From Tenebrio molitor (taxonomy: Eukaryota; Arthropoda; Insecta; Coleoptera; Tenebrionidae): a stretch of 64,000 nucleotides of DNA. The stretch covers positions 3,100,001 to 3,164,000 of the forward strand of contig NC_091051.1 in the NCBI RefSeq assembly GCF_963966145.1, in the 5' to 3' direction. This document shows positions 44,717 to 55,960 of this stretch, piece after piece (position 1 is the first letter of the stretch; every line of letters starts with the position of its first letter). Position numbers and translations under genes: made by a program. The notes under the pieces were generated by a model that saw only the letters and a list, made by a program, of their open reading frames with translations, was not told the DNA's origin and did not search any database.

Positions 44717-46321
44717 TCAGCTTTTCAGTTTTATACTCTTAGAGACGTGGGCGTTAATTCCCGAAATTTCCCCGCGGTATCTCTTCATTTCAGTTCGAGG
44801 TTCGCGTACCTGAAACAGCAACATTACTACGCAAAAACCAAACATAAAACATTCACGTACAGCGCCTTTCCTGCGAATTTTCGCTTTTCTGAACTTGTTT
44901 CTGTGCTTCACTCTTGGATTTCTTTGTTCCTTCTTTCTGTGAGGCGTCAGGCCCTTATTTTTGGCCATTTTATAAGTAATAGCCCTCTTGCCAACCTCTG
45001 CAAATAAAACTCTTACCAACAGCTCAATCACAAAATCTCCAACTAACCAGTCTCGTTATTTTCCTGCTCTTCATTTTCTTCTTCTTCTTGCTCTTCATTG
45101 TCAGATATTGTCTTCTCCATAACTTCCTCATTGAACTTGACTTTTTTACTTGGAGCTTCACCTTCAACTGTCTCAGCTTTCTTCTTCTGTCCTTTCTTTC
45201 CTGTTTTCTCCATCAATTGACTCAAAACATTCAATGTTTTCTTCTGAATTTCTTCTTTTTCTTCTTCTATGAGGAGCAACTCAATTTGAGGCTTCATTAT
45301 TTCTTCATAGACAGGTGCCAGTTGTGACAAGAGTTCTCTGTACTGGTACAACCTTTTTATAACAGGATGATTTTGCACATTCACCCTTGATGCTTTCAAG
45401 AGGAGGTACATGCAAATGTTGACACAATAACTGAAATTTTGATCATTTAACAATCTTCAAAATACTTAAATAAACAAAATTACTTCAAGATCAATTCCTG
45501 ATGGACAGTCACAAATTCTATTGCTGAACAGTTTGGGATTTTTCCTTTCTTGTATTTTTGCAAAATTGGACTCAAAAAATCTTTCACTGTTGTCATTTTA
45601 GCTTGGAAATCCTCAACAAGACCAAAAAACTCAGGAGATTCCTTCTGCAAGATTTGAAGCTTCTCCCTTTTAGATAACTTGGAAATATCACTTTTGATGA
45701 CTTCTTCTGGAATTTTTTCATCTTCTTCCATCTCCTGTATCATTTTCATAAATATTTATTTCACATTTATTCTACCACATTACCTTATTTGTTGATACAT
45801 CTAAACAAAAATCATCATCATCTAGATGTTGAGCCAACTGTTGCTGCAAATTTCTTGCTTCTTCTTCTTCCAGTTCTGCCAAGTGGGCATCTTTGCCTTG
45901 GAAACCTCCATAATCAGGATCAACATAATCTGTTGAATAGAATTTCCTCTTATCCTTGCCCCAAGCCCTGACATCAGGCAATTCATCTTTATCTTCTTGT
46001 CCTTCTACATCACTCAAAGCTATATCACTTTGATCTTCATTATCATCATCAGTTCCTGAATCCACCCCGAACACTTCACCCTTCAAAAATACCAACATTC
46101 ATGAATTATAACAACCTTTAACGCCACCTACTTCACTGTCTGAGTCTTTTGAATGTCTATTTCTAACTTTTTTAAGCAGAATCTTCTCATTTTCTGTATA
46201 ATCTTCATCTGAATCACTAGGGTCATAATCGCTATTGTCGTCGTTAAACCTGACCACAAAAACAAATTACTTCATGAAAGACCAAAAAAACAACAAATAC
46301 AGACTTTAAATGTGACGACAT
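44717..46321 (-). CDS. Sas10: Small-subunit processome protein SAS10/UTP3
   Basis: Seven exons, minus strand: 46321-46305, 46249-46132, 46080-45784, 45734-45484, 45430-45048, 44997-44861, 44809-44717, giving 431 residues. The acidic N-terminal part (DSDEDYTENE; DVRAWGKDKRKFYSTDYVD) is followed by the Sas10/Utp3 domain (about 150-250; FFGLVEDFQAKM, YLLLKASRV, HPVIKRLYQYREL), another acidic stretch, and the diagnostic basic C-terminus with AKNKGLTPHRKKEQRNPRVK and GINAHVSKSIKL. It is a nucleolar factor needed for 18S rRNA processing. The first coding exon has only 17 nt and a weak donor (GTCTGT). AATAAA lies at about 44694 on the minus strand. Confidence 0.95.
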
Positions 46322-46987
46322 GATTACTTTTTCTTGCTAAATATTGGATTAATCTAAAAACACGTTACACAAGAAAATTTAAGGTTATGTATACATTTCG
46401 CATTTATTGATGAATGACGCGGCGGCAAATTTAATTTTTTTTCTTCTTTCCAGTGTGATCTGTAGCTGTCTTACTCTTAAGTTGATCAGTGTTGTTTTGA
46501 GTAAATATTTTTATCATAATACATTTTTTTAACACAGTTACATATTAGAGAATGTTTTCTTTAATATTCGACATGAATTAATTAATATCACTAACAACTA
46601 GTCATTAATAACGTGTTATAAAGTTGTATAAAAGCAATACAACATAAAGTAACACATTGTTAATGATTAATTATTGTTATTGATAATTAAAATTTTGAAT
46701 TTAAAATTGGTAATAGGTAATAGGTTGCTTGGCTAAATGTTTTGTCTCACAACAAATAGATGGCTCTGTGGCTGGTTTTCCTTTTTATACATAGAGTGGG
46801 CTATATTAGTAATCATAGATATATTTAGTAATCCGTGTTGATCCGTGTATTTATAATCTATGGTTAGTTGGTGGACGCGCGTTGACAGATGGGTGATCAG
46901 TGAATGTAATTTTTCGTTTTTTTTAATAAACCGCTAGTGAACGGTTGGTTGTTTTCTGACTAATTTTAATGTTTCCGCCATAAAACC
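46322..46987. promoter_or_regulatory. Divergent promoter interval of SAS10 and CLASRP
   Basis: 666 bp between two opposite start codons, very AT-rich in the middle with short ATTAAT-type runs. No TATA box at a typical distance. No coding exon was found. Confidence 0.5.
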
Positions 46988-49813
46988 ATGTGGCATGAAG
47001 CGAGAAGACAGGAACGGAAGATCCGCGGTATGTTGGTGGACTACCGTCGGAGAGCCGAGCGCCGGAGAGACTTCTACGAAAAAATCGTACGATTCTTTTT
47101 TCCCCCCAAAAAATTCGAGTTTCACTCGCGTCTTATCTTTCCAGAAAGCTGATCCGACCCAGTTTTTGCAAATTCACGGTCGACAATGCAAGATTCACCT
47201 AGATCCTTCCATAGCGGCGGCCGCGGACAGCGCATCCGCCATGTAAGTCGTGCAGTCTTAAGATAAGTAAAATCAGTCACAAATGAGTGTAGGATGCCGT
47301 GGCAAGGCCAGGCGGACAATCTGATCGACCGTTTTGACGTGAGAGCGCACCTCGACTACATCCCACAAGTCAAGAAAGAAGAAGAGGAAGAATTGACGTT
47401 CGAAGAGCGCCAAATCAACTACGAAAGATACAGGATCATCGCGCAAAACTCGTTTCTTGCAATCAATGAAGAGAAGTTTCTGAAACAATTGCATTTAGAA
47501 GAGCAGTTTGGGTACACCGAGTCCAAGTCAAAGAAGGAGCAGCGGACAGGGGGCGCCAGTATCGGTTTCAACTACGAAGACAACACTGGTAAATTTGAGT
47601 GTTTGGAAGGGAACTTGTGATGAAAAGATTTTTTTAGCGCCGACTTTGGGTCCAGACTTGCAAAACGAGGACGAGTCAGATGGAAACTCTGACAGCGACT
47701 TGGACGTAGATTTGTCGATAAACGTGTCAAAAATGGATTCGGTACAAGCGCACGAGATGAACCGGCACGGCAGAAACTTCGGCATGAGCTCGAACGATTT
47801 TTATTCATTTTTGACCAACGATCTGGAAGAGGCAGAGAGTTTTAGGCTTGCCAAAGAGGAGGAGCACGAGAAAGCGCTGTTTTCGGGGCGAAAATCGAGA
47901 AGGGAGCGCCGGTGAGACGATCCATCGACAAAAACGCGTCTCTATTTCGGTTTTTCAGGGCACACCGAGAGAAGCGATTAGCAAATAGAGTCATCAGTCC
48001 CCCAAGCTACGCCGCAAGAATTTCCCCCACTTATCCTTCATTTCGCAAAAGCAAATCGCTTTCCAAGTCGCCGTCGCCGGAAAACACCGGCAAGATCACC
48101 TACATCACGTCTTTTGGAGGTAGTTGTGTTAAAATGGAGGTCTAGGTTGCTCATGTCTTGTCGTAGATGAGGAGGAGAGTCCCTCGACGAGCAAACCCAA
48201 TCACGTGGATAAGTCGAGACAAGGTCGCAACCGCAGGAGGAATTCTAGTTCAGAGCGGATGGTCTACATCAGCAAAAGGAGTTACAGCAGGGAGAGGGGC
48301 TACAAGAGGAGGAGGTCGAGAAGTAGGGACTCCCGGACGAAGCGGAGGAGTTGGTCCAGAGACAGGTAATCTGGAGATTGAGGTTATGGGGGTCTAGTTG
48401 AACAGCGAAATCGCGGCGAGAATTGACAGTAACTTGGATCTAGTAGGTTTGATTTGAAGCTGTCAACAGCAGCGCCACCTGGAGGCCGCGAAATCGTCCG
48501 CAACTGTCATCAGAATTCGACGGACAAATTTTGATCGGTTTTTCCGGACAGGTACAAGAAATCGCGCTCGCGGTCGAAAGGTCGAGGTCGCAGCTACAGA
48601 CGCAAACGTTCGAGCAGTTCGTCCACGCTGTCATCATCGTCGAGTTCTTCGTCGTCGTCGAGGAATAAGTCACGCTCGTCATCACCGAAATTCCGCAAGA
48701 GGACACCGCCGTCCCCCACACCTAGTCCTCCCGGCAAGAGCAAGTCGAAGAGTCCGGCCCCCAAGAAAGAATCTCCCCCCAAAGTAATTCCGAGGTATTA
48801 CGGACGGAAAAAGAGCGACCAGAGCTCGTCGGATTTGAGCGACTCCAGTGTGAAGGATGTCGAGATGAAAGTGGCCAATAGCCCGTCAGTAGTACCCCCA
48901 TGTCGTTTGTTTGAGTCGCTCATTGTGGTGTTGCAGGGTCAACAGTGAAAAATGGTCTGGCTATGGTAATTCTGGCTCCGTGACCAAAGTCAGTAAGAAT
49001 CACTTAATCATTGTTTTATCCTATAGCTATTTTTCCGTTCCCATTACTTTCCAATTTTTTTTGGTTCCTTGACAAAATTTTTGCGTGATGTGGAGATATT
49101 TTGTTGGGGTTTTTGTGGAGTTTTAATTAATCGTGTTGCGATGTTTCCAGAAAACCGGTCAGAATTTGAGCATTCAAGAGCGCCTTAAGAGGAAGCGGCA
49201 GGCCTTGTTGAATAAGCAATGTAACGATCCAATCGATTGTTTTTGCGTTTTGTGTTAATCGCATTTGTCCGTTTGCAGTTAAAGCGGATAAAATCGCGGA
49301 ACAGTTGAAGACGGAGCGCGAGAAACAAGAGCAGCAACACAGAGAAGACGAGTTACGGGAGATGGCAATAAAACTGCGCAGGAGGTAGGGTCGGTCTCGA
49401 AAAAAGTCAAACGTGACGGTGTTGATTTCAGACAAAGAGAGAAGAGGCACGCGTACGACAGCAACAAGAGCTCGAGCAGTTCGGATTCGGATTCCAGCAA
49501 GAGCAAGAGCCCGCCCCCGACGGTCGAGAGCAAGCCGAAGAGTCCCAGTCCCCACGCGAGCCGGAGGGACGAGCACAGAGAGTCCAGGAGATTCGACAGG
49601 AGGGACAGCAGCAGGGAGAAGCGGGAGCACAGCCGAGAGAGGCGCTCCTCAAGGTCGCCGAGAAGGTGCACCGAAAAAAGGACAGTGTACAGGGAGAGGA
49701 GGGAGAGAAGGAGGGACGATTACGAACGGGATAGGGATTACAAAAGAGACAGCTACGATCGCGACAGAGAGAGAAGAGAAGAACGCACTAGCAGGTCTTT
49801 AGTGGACTACTGA
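46988..49813 (+). CDS. CLASRP: CLK4-associating serine/arginine-rich protein (CLASRP/SWAP2)
   Basis: Eleven exons: 46988-47086, 47145-47242, 47293-47588, 47638-47911, 47959-48119, 48167-48365, 48552-48884, 48937-48988, 49151-49220, 49279-49384, 49432-49813, giving 689 residues. The N-terminus MWHEARRQERKIRGM, FLQIHGR and MPWQGQADNLIDRFDVRAHL is the very conserved SWAP-N-like region. SPPSYAARISPTY and ITYITSFGG follow, then long RS-rich blocks, the ERLKRKRQALLNKQFKADK helix and a final RS/RE domain. The family binds CLK kinases and regulates alternative splicing in nuclear speckles. Exons 7 and 8 use GTCAGT donors; exon 8 (52 nt) was placed by frame. AATAAA at 49841. Confidence 0.92.
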
Positions 49814-50911
49814 TTTGAATTATTATGATTCATTGTTTGTAATAAAGCCGTTCAGTAGCGCCGACACAGGAGAAACATTTTTTTTTGTTTCGATTTGGTA
49901 GGGCGAGCGGCGAAACTTGTGTTCCGCACTATTAGGGTTACGTGAGATAATAAAGGTTGAGGCAGTTTCTTTGGCTTTTATTTCGATAACTACCACCACC
50001 ATTTTGTTGCACAAACAAAAGGCGCGGAGCTTGCAGCGCTTTTCTTGACGATTAAGACAACCGACGATTTATTTGTCTGAAATTGTAATCGGTCAAATTA
50101 AGCTGCGACCTGACGTTGAAAATTACAGCCACATCGAGTGTGTCGCGATTGTTGGACGTTCGTCGAGAAACCAAGCGACGAATCAAGTTCAGACGTGATT
50201 TATATAATCAGCGACGATAATTTCCATAAAAAAATTGCGATCGTAATGTTTATGTTAGTGTTAATGTTTTTTGCATTACCTAATCCAGACGATTGTACTT
50301 TTTTTTCAATTTTCTTGTGGCGACGAATGAATTTTAATTGTTTAAGAAGAGTCGGATCGGGCGTCTGTTTTATTCGAGGGCGGCGTACCTGACCACCAGT
50401 CGATAAACATAAAAGCGGCGATAAAACCTGCAGGAGCATTTTATTTTTCCCTTATTAAGTGAAACTCCTTTGAGCGAACGGATCGCTCGTTCACAGTCTA
50501 AGCATGTCGTGGTCGAGACCGGACTGTTTGCAAAAAGGGAAGACCGCAAGCCCTCGGGGACTCGTCCTGGCAAAATTACATTCTTCCAGAACTCCCCACC
50601 TGCCTCCGGCCTCGAATACGCCGCAGGACTCAGGATCAAACAGGACAACCATACCACAGGTATGCTACGTTTACAGTCGACTTTATTATTTGATATATTT
50701 CCCGGATATATCTCCGGATGCAAATAGAAATAGACCAACGTAACGTGCAACTGCCGCGCGGAATAATAAACGATACAGGACACGTAAATTCCCCACAACA
50801 AAAACACAAAAAGTGATCGATGCGATTGTTCCACACATAATCCACCTCTAATCACAATTATCTGCCGAATCTTGGACTTGGAGCGTCAGTGTGCGACGGA
50901 ATCCAAGAGTG
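49814..50911. other. Intergenic spacer
   Basis: It starts with the CLASRP 3' UTR (AATAAA at 49841). A GC-richer patch at about 50460-50665 is open in several frames and ends in an AG|GTATGC donor-like site, but I recognise no protein in it. The rest is AT-rich without features. Confidence 0.4.
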
Positions 50912-51342
50912 ATGCTACGAATTTTCGTTTTCTTGGCGCTGGGGCTGCTGGTGATGGGTGATGACACCACAACCGTCACCACCACCACACGCCAGTACTT
51001 AAACATATATTGCGACAAATTTCCACAACCTTCGGACGTCGACGAGGGGAATTACGGCGACGGAATCTGCTACATCGACGGAAACTACAACGACACCGTC
51101 ATCATGACGAAAATTCTACACAACGACGAAGGACAGATTTTCTCAGCGACGTTTACTATTTTCCGGAGACCACAGTGACTCGGGCCAACCTCTTCAACTT
51201 TGGTAGATACCACGGAGCCACCAACGCCATCGACATCTTCAACCAAGACGGCACCGGATCTGTCGAGATCTACGTCGACATTTTCTCCGGAAAGGCGATC
51301 AGAATGATGCTTGAAATCTTCGGATTCCACTTGGAACAATAA
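50912..51342 (+). pseudogene. Small secreted protein, copy 1, with an apparent frameshift
   Basis: ATG at 50912 opens a signal peptide (MLRIFVFLALGLLVMG), a Thr-rich spacer and a region with YCDKFPQPSDVDEGNYGDG. As written, the frame ends at 51178. Compared with copy 2 (52478-52783), one base is missing near 51136: just after HNDEG the homologous residues continue in the +1 frame (DFLSDVYYFPE...) and run on to a TAA at 51340-51342, giving about 143 codons in all. AATAAA overlaps that stop. It is either a young pseudogene or an assembly indel. The family, about 140 residues and secreted, is not one I recognise. Confidence 0.55.
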
Positions 51343-52477
51343 AGTAACTTGCAGCAAAACTTGTTTGTTTCATTTCTTACTTATTCTCTTAAGCGGACTT
51401 ATTTCAAAATCAGAACTCCTCTTCTCTTCGGCCTTGCTCTTAAAAATTTCGGATTCCAGCACCTCCTCATTGGGGATTAAGCGAGTTTTGAGTGTCAAAA
51501 CGGAAAGATAAGGTGTGTCAAATTGTCTTGGTGTGATTAATTAAGCACGTTAATAGTAGGTATATTAAAAGAGAAAGTTTCATAGGACCAGTCTTGAAGC
51601 ACGAATTCAAGATTAAAAAACGAGTGGCGTAGCCACGAGTTTTTTTAAAGAATGAGTGCTTCAAGGTCTTATGAAACGAGTTTTTTATACAATTTTTTGT
51701 AATTTGCCGTTTTTAAACAAAAATGTTTACTTTCCTCGATTTAGGGATTTTTGTGGCGGTTGGTAACGTCTTAATTTTAAAAGTGAAAATTTGATCAAGT
51801 CTTCAAAGTCGCCTTTTGTTTTATCCAAATTCTGTCACAAAACACGAATATGGAAGATAATCCATAAAATACGGTCGCGAATTTGTTGCCTGTTAGGTAA
51901 ATCCTGATAAATAAATTCTTTGCACATTTTGTAATTTAAACTGACACGCATGACGCATCAAGCTTTGCCAACCTAAAAATTTTCGTAAAATATTCCGTGA
52001 AATAATGGCTATAAGGACATCCCCGATGATAACGTCGCGTTCGTTAATATGTCTATTAGAGAATCAAAATGGAGGCAAATTACAAAAACATTTTTTAAAT
52101 AGTAGCGAAAATTGGCACGCGATGCGGACACAGTTGGGATTCACTATTTATTAATAGTTACTTTTAAATTTTCGCTCGAACAGTGGCGTTAGTAAAAATT
52201 GCAAAGTTGGAATAGAATCATGAAAAGTTCGCTTCGTTTCTTTCTCGACGTTTGTTTATTTTCCTGTAAGTATTGAGTGTTGGAATCTGTTCGCGCAACT
52301 CTGCACACCTTCAAATCGTTGTTTGTCGAACAAAAAGACAAGTTTTGTACTAATGTCGTGCCTCTTTTGGGAGTCCATCAATCGCGTTTGGTGGACACGA
52401 TAATCCCATCAGATGACACTAATCTGTCTCTCTTCAAATAATCTTTTTGCGCTTGGTACAAATCGGTCACTACGTCA
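51343..52477. other. Intergenic spacer
   Basis: No gene is supported. One palindromic element (51576-51677) lies here; the remainder is AT-rich and featureless. Confidence 0.5.
51576..51677. repeat. Palindromic element with gcgtagcc core
   Basis: Outer arms (gtttcataggaccagtcttg at 51576 and its partner ending at 51677) enclose a central hairpin aaaaaacgagtggcgtagcc/acgagtttttt at 51616-51647. The element shares its centre (acgag-ggc-gtagcc-cgag) and a following atgagtg with 54300-54397, so the two belong to one family with diverged arms. Confidence 0.7.
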
Positions 52478-52783
52478 CGCTTGTTAATCTTCGTGCTGTT
52501 GGAGTTTTGCGTGAACGGTGCCCCCACAACCGAAGCTACAGAGTGGACAACTCTCACCACGACGCCACGCTCTATTGTGATTATTTCCCCGACCCTTCAG
52601 AACCAGATGAAGGAAGTTACGGCGACGCCACGTGCCACTACGACTTCGCTGGCGACGGCACCCCCAGCGAGCCCTCCTCACAAAAATTCTAAGCACTCAA
52701 GATGGCGACACTTTCTTGACCGACACTTACAAATTCCACAACTTTTTTCTGGAAAGGGAATCAGGATGTTTTTGGAAGTTTAG
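52478..52783 (+). pseudogene. Small secreted protein, copy 2, multiply disrupted
   Basis: It is related to the copy at 50912-51342: signal-like LLIFVLLEFCVNG, then CDYFPDPSEPDEGSYGD, then LLTKILSTQDGDTFLTDTY, then FSGKGIRMFLEV. These pieces lie in different reading frames, so at least two frameshifts separate them. The start codon is not kept as ATG, and about 45 residues present in copy 1 between the last two pieces are deleted. It is a decayed duplicate. Confidence 0.65.
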
Positions 52784-53020
52784 GAGTATACGATGTGACA
52801 ACACAAAGTCTATTTTTGTTTTTGAGTCTGTTAATAAAGAATGTTCAGTATTTTTGTCCAGTCCAATCAAATATTTCCTAGTACCTACAAGGTAAGTATG
52901 AAGCGATAAAGTGCAAAAATCATTACATCTCAAAACAGCAGCTTTGCTTTGTTCACACAAATGTCAAAATTGACAATTTGGACAATGTAACGAGCATTCT
53001 AAAAATTTGTAGTCAGCAGG

Positions 53021-53049
53021 CTCTCTCTCCCTCTCTCTCTCTCTCTCTC
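53021..53049. repeat. CT dinucleotide microsatellite
   Basis: A run of CT repeats with one CC interruption, 29 bases. Confidence 0.95.
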
Positions 53050-54299
53050 GTAGTCGCCTTTCTGTTGATATGATTTGATATTTCCTTCAGATACATAACC
53101 TCACATTGATCATACCTCAATTTGCCATGCCTTAACTATTTTTGAAGTACGTGTTAATTGTCGTCAATTTCCATTATTTCGCCCTGTTTCTCGAAATATT
53201 TGACACTTGATGAAGCTACGTCCTACGTTAACCGAAACAAAATAAACACCAGTCCACAGATATTTTTGAACTCACGTTACCTACAGTACTACCGTGCGAT
53301 CGAAAATTAAAAAAATCATGATTAATACATTTCAGTTGGCAGCTCGTAAAAATTTAGTTCAAATGTCATCAGATGTCATTTATTACAATAGTAACTGTCA
53401 TTCCGGATTTTCAAGGCACTTACCAACAACTTGCCTTGATTATTTTGTTTTTCCATTACTGAAAAACAACGTGTTCAAAAACAGTAATTACTGATAACTG
53501 CAATTGATGTCCCGACTTTGCGAACATTAATTTTACTCTAGTTCGTAAATACGATTGAAGCTCCTCATGATTCTTTACAACCGACAGGTCACACATTATG
53601 CACACCTTTATGAAAATCAAGATTTCAACGTTCCAAAATCACTAACCTAACTTTTTAGACTGACATTTGATAATTGAAATTTTAACGAATTGCCAACTGA
53701 TGAACTATTTTTTTTTCGATCTCGCGGTACTAGTAGTTAGTACAAAGAGTTTACAGTGTATTTGTCAAAGTTTTGTTCAAGGTTAGTAGGTACGAAAAGC
53801 TAAGTACAAAAATCACTTAGATCCCAAATTAGTGTCTTTGCTTTGTTCACACAGTGTCAAAACTGACAGTTTAAATTTCTTACAATACTATTAGCATTTC
53901 GCTTACATTCTCATTACTGTTTATGTGTATAAATTACTTTAAAAAGTCTGATAACGGTAGTAGAAGGGGAAGTGTATCGTGTGCAAGCTACACAATATTA
54001 AATGCTCGTACTTTAAATTGACAAATCGTTAAAAAAATTCTACTACTGTTGTGACATTTTCCACCATTTTATTACCGATTATCGTTACCGTTTTAGTGAT
54101 TGTTGCACCGACAAGAACTTGGTAAATACAGTTTTGACATTTTCGGAACCTTTTACGACCTGATTTGTTTCTCACTTATCACTTATCAGTCTAACAATAT
54201 AGACATAAAGCGGTATGTCAGTGTTTGACACTAACAAGTGTGAAATTTATTAATTTCTATGTACAAAAATTATAAATATATAGTTATTTGTACAACTAG

Positions 54300-54397
54300 T
54301 TATGAAAGTCATACTTTTTTCACGAATTTGCAGATTGATTAACGAGGGCGTAGCCCGAGTTAATCAAGCTAATGAGTGAAAAAAGAGACTTTCATAA
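54300..54397. repeat. Palindromic element with gcgtagcc core, second copy
   Basis: Outer arms ttatgaaagtc...acttttttcac and gtgaaaaaag...gactttcataa pair across a central hairpin gattaacgagggcgtagccc/gagttaatc at 54335-54365. The centre and the atgagtg word match the element at 51576-51677. Confidence 0.75.
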
Positions 54398-54959
54398 CAT
54401 GTTGTAAACACAATTTTTTTGCATATCGATGAAGTTGAGAAATTTGGTCTAAAAGAATTTATGAAAAATTACAAAAAAAAATAGGTATGCTTTGACAATT
54501 ATCTCCAAGGAGATGGAATAAATGATGCAAAAAAAGTACTACTTTCACTACGATTTTTCGTGTAAAAAAGTGCTACTTCCACTACGATTTTGCGTATAAA
54601 AAAGTGCCACTTTCATTACGATATGCAAAAAATGAAATTAATACAGAGTTTTGGTGTAACTGTAACAGAAAAATGAATGTTGCCAGATATACTTAAATAG
54701 TTGGATAATATGATGCAAATTTTAATTCATGGTGGTAAATTGTTATTATTTTTAGGGTAGCGATGGCATCGATTTTGGATGGTAGTGGTGGTAAGTTTTT
54801 AAAAATTAAAAGATTAGAGTGTTGTATTGATGATTGCCCGATCGACAGATTATCAATAATAACATTTTTTATGAGAGTTCTTGCAATCATCGACAGATTA
54901 GTTTGTTTGTTGCGGCGCGTTGGTGGATTCGCCTCTTGTAATTACGGAATCCGCCGTTA

Positions 54960-55960
54960 TTTATAATCCATAGGGGGTGCAGTTGCGGGGCGAAGTTTGG
55001 AAATTATTTATCCGAACGCGCGGGATCAGGTGGGCAAGGCCAGCAAGAAACGCAAGGATGGGGTTTTTAGTCTCGGAGTGCGAGCCAAGAGCAGGACCTC
55101 GGGGCCCCCCAGGGACTCGTACGGCCTCCTTGACAGCCCCATTCGCAAACATACACCTTCCTTTCGGCGCCTCTCGCGCGCTCAGAATGTGACACCGCCT
55201 CGTGCGGCGTCATTACCGCGGCCGGCGCGCAATTAAAAACCACCCCCGAAAGAATTTAATTCTGGGCCGGGTCCCGGCGGACCGGGGATAAAACAAATTT
55301 ATTAAGCACACACGTCAGGACCGTCGATTCCGCATCCGAAAGAAACAAATAGCTCCGGTCCCTCCGTCCCAGCACAATATTCGGCTTGTGCCGGCGCGGC
55401 CCATTCAATTATATCGCTGTCGGAGCCGATCGCAACGAATTTGTTATCGATATGGTTTATTGTTTGCGGGGGCGGCGCCCGGGAATCACGCGTGCCGTTG
55501 CAATTAGCGATGATCGGAAAAAGGCGTCGCGGTGCTAAGACGGTTTTTGCCCGATCGCCGAATTAATCGGTTTAGATGGGGGCGCGCTGATTGGCGGACG
55601 GAGCGGGGTGCACGTCGGTGGCCATTTAGCAGGGGTTCGATTTCTTGTCGGCCGCTCCAGACAGGGACATGCGGTGGAGGGCTGGAGAACTTAGGACAGC
55701 GGCCAGGCCGGACATGAATAATGCATACCGCAGATGTGGAATACGTGTAAGCCCCAAACCCGACCTTCCGTCCCCTGCCCCGTGGCTAACTTGCCCCTTC
55801 CTGCTCGCCTGACAACCCGTCTTTGGAGCCCCGGTCCGCATCACACCGCCCAACCAGCCCGACGACAAAAAGGCGGACGAAGCAAAAAGCTAATTCCCAC
55901 CGAGGTGGACACTTCTTCGGGGTCTGATCACATCGCAAAAGCGAACAGAAATTTTGAAAC
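54960..55960. other. GC- and CpG-rich noncoding island
   Basis: About 1 kb, markedly richer in G+C and CpG than its surroundings, with words such as gcggccggcgcgc and ggccgggtcccggcgg alternating with caattaaaaacc and ttaattctg. Open frames here overlap in several registers and have no recognisable motif. Such composition in insects often marks conserved regulatory DNA or an unannotated 5' exon; neither is proven. Confidence 0.4.

Larger units (their letters stand above)
52784..54959. other. AT-rich spacer
   Basis: No gene. It contains a CT microsatellite (53021-53049) and a palindromic element (54300-54397). Two short direct repeats of a gtgctacttccactacgat type occur near 54535-54620. Confidence 0.5.

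Noticed and set aside
53021..53049. CT microsatellite as a functional GAGA-type element
   Set aside because: A simple repeat of this length is expected by chance slippage, and no nearby promoter was found.
54977..55236. Overlapping open frames in the CpG-rich island as coding exons
   Set aside because: High G+C removes stop codons in all frames. Several registers are open at once and none shows a known motif.
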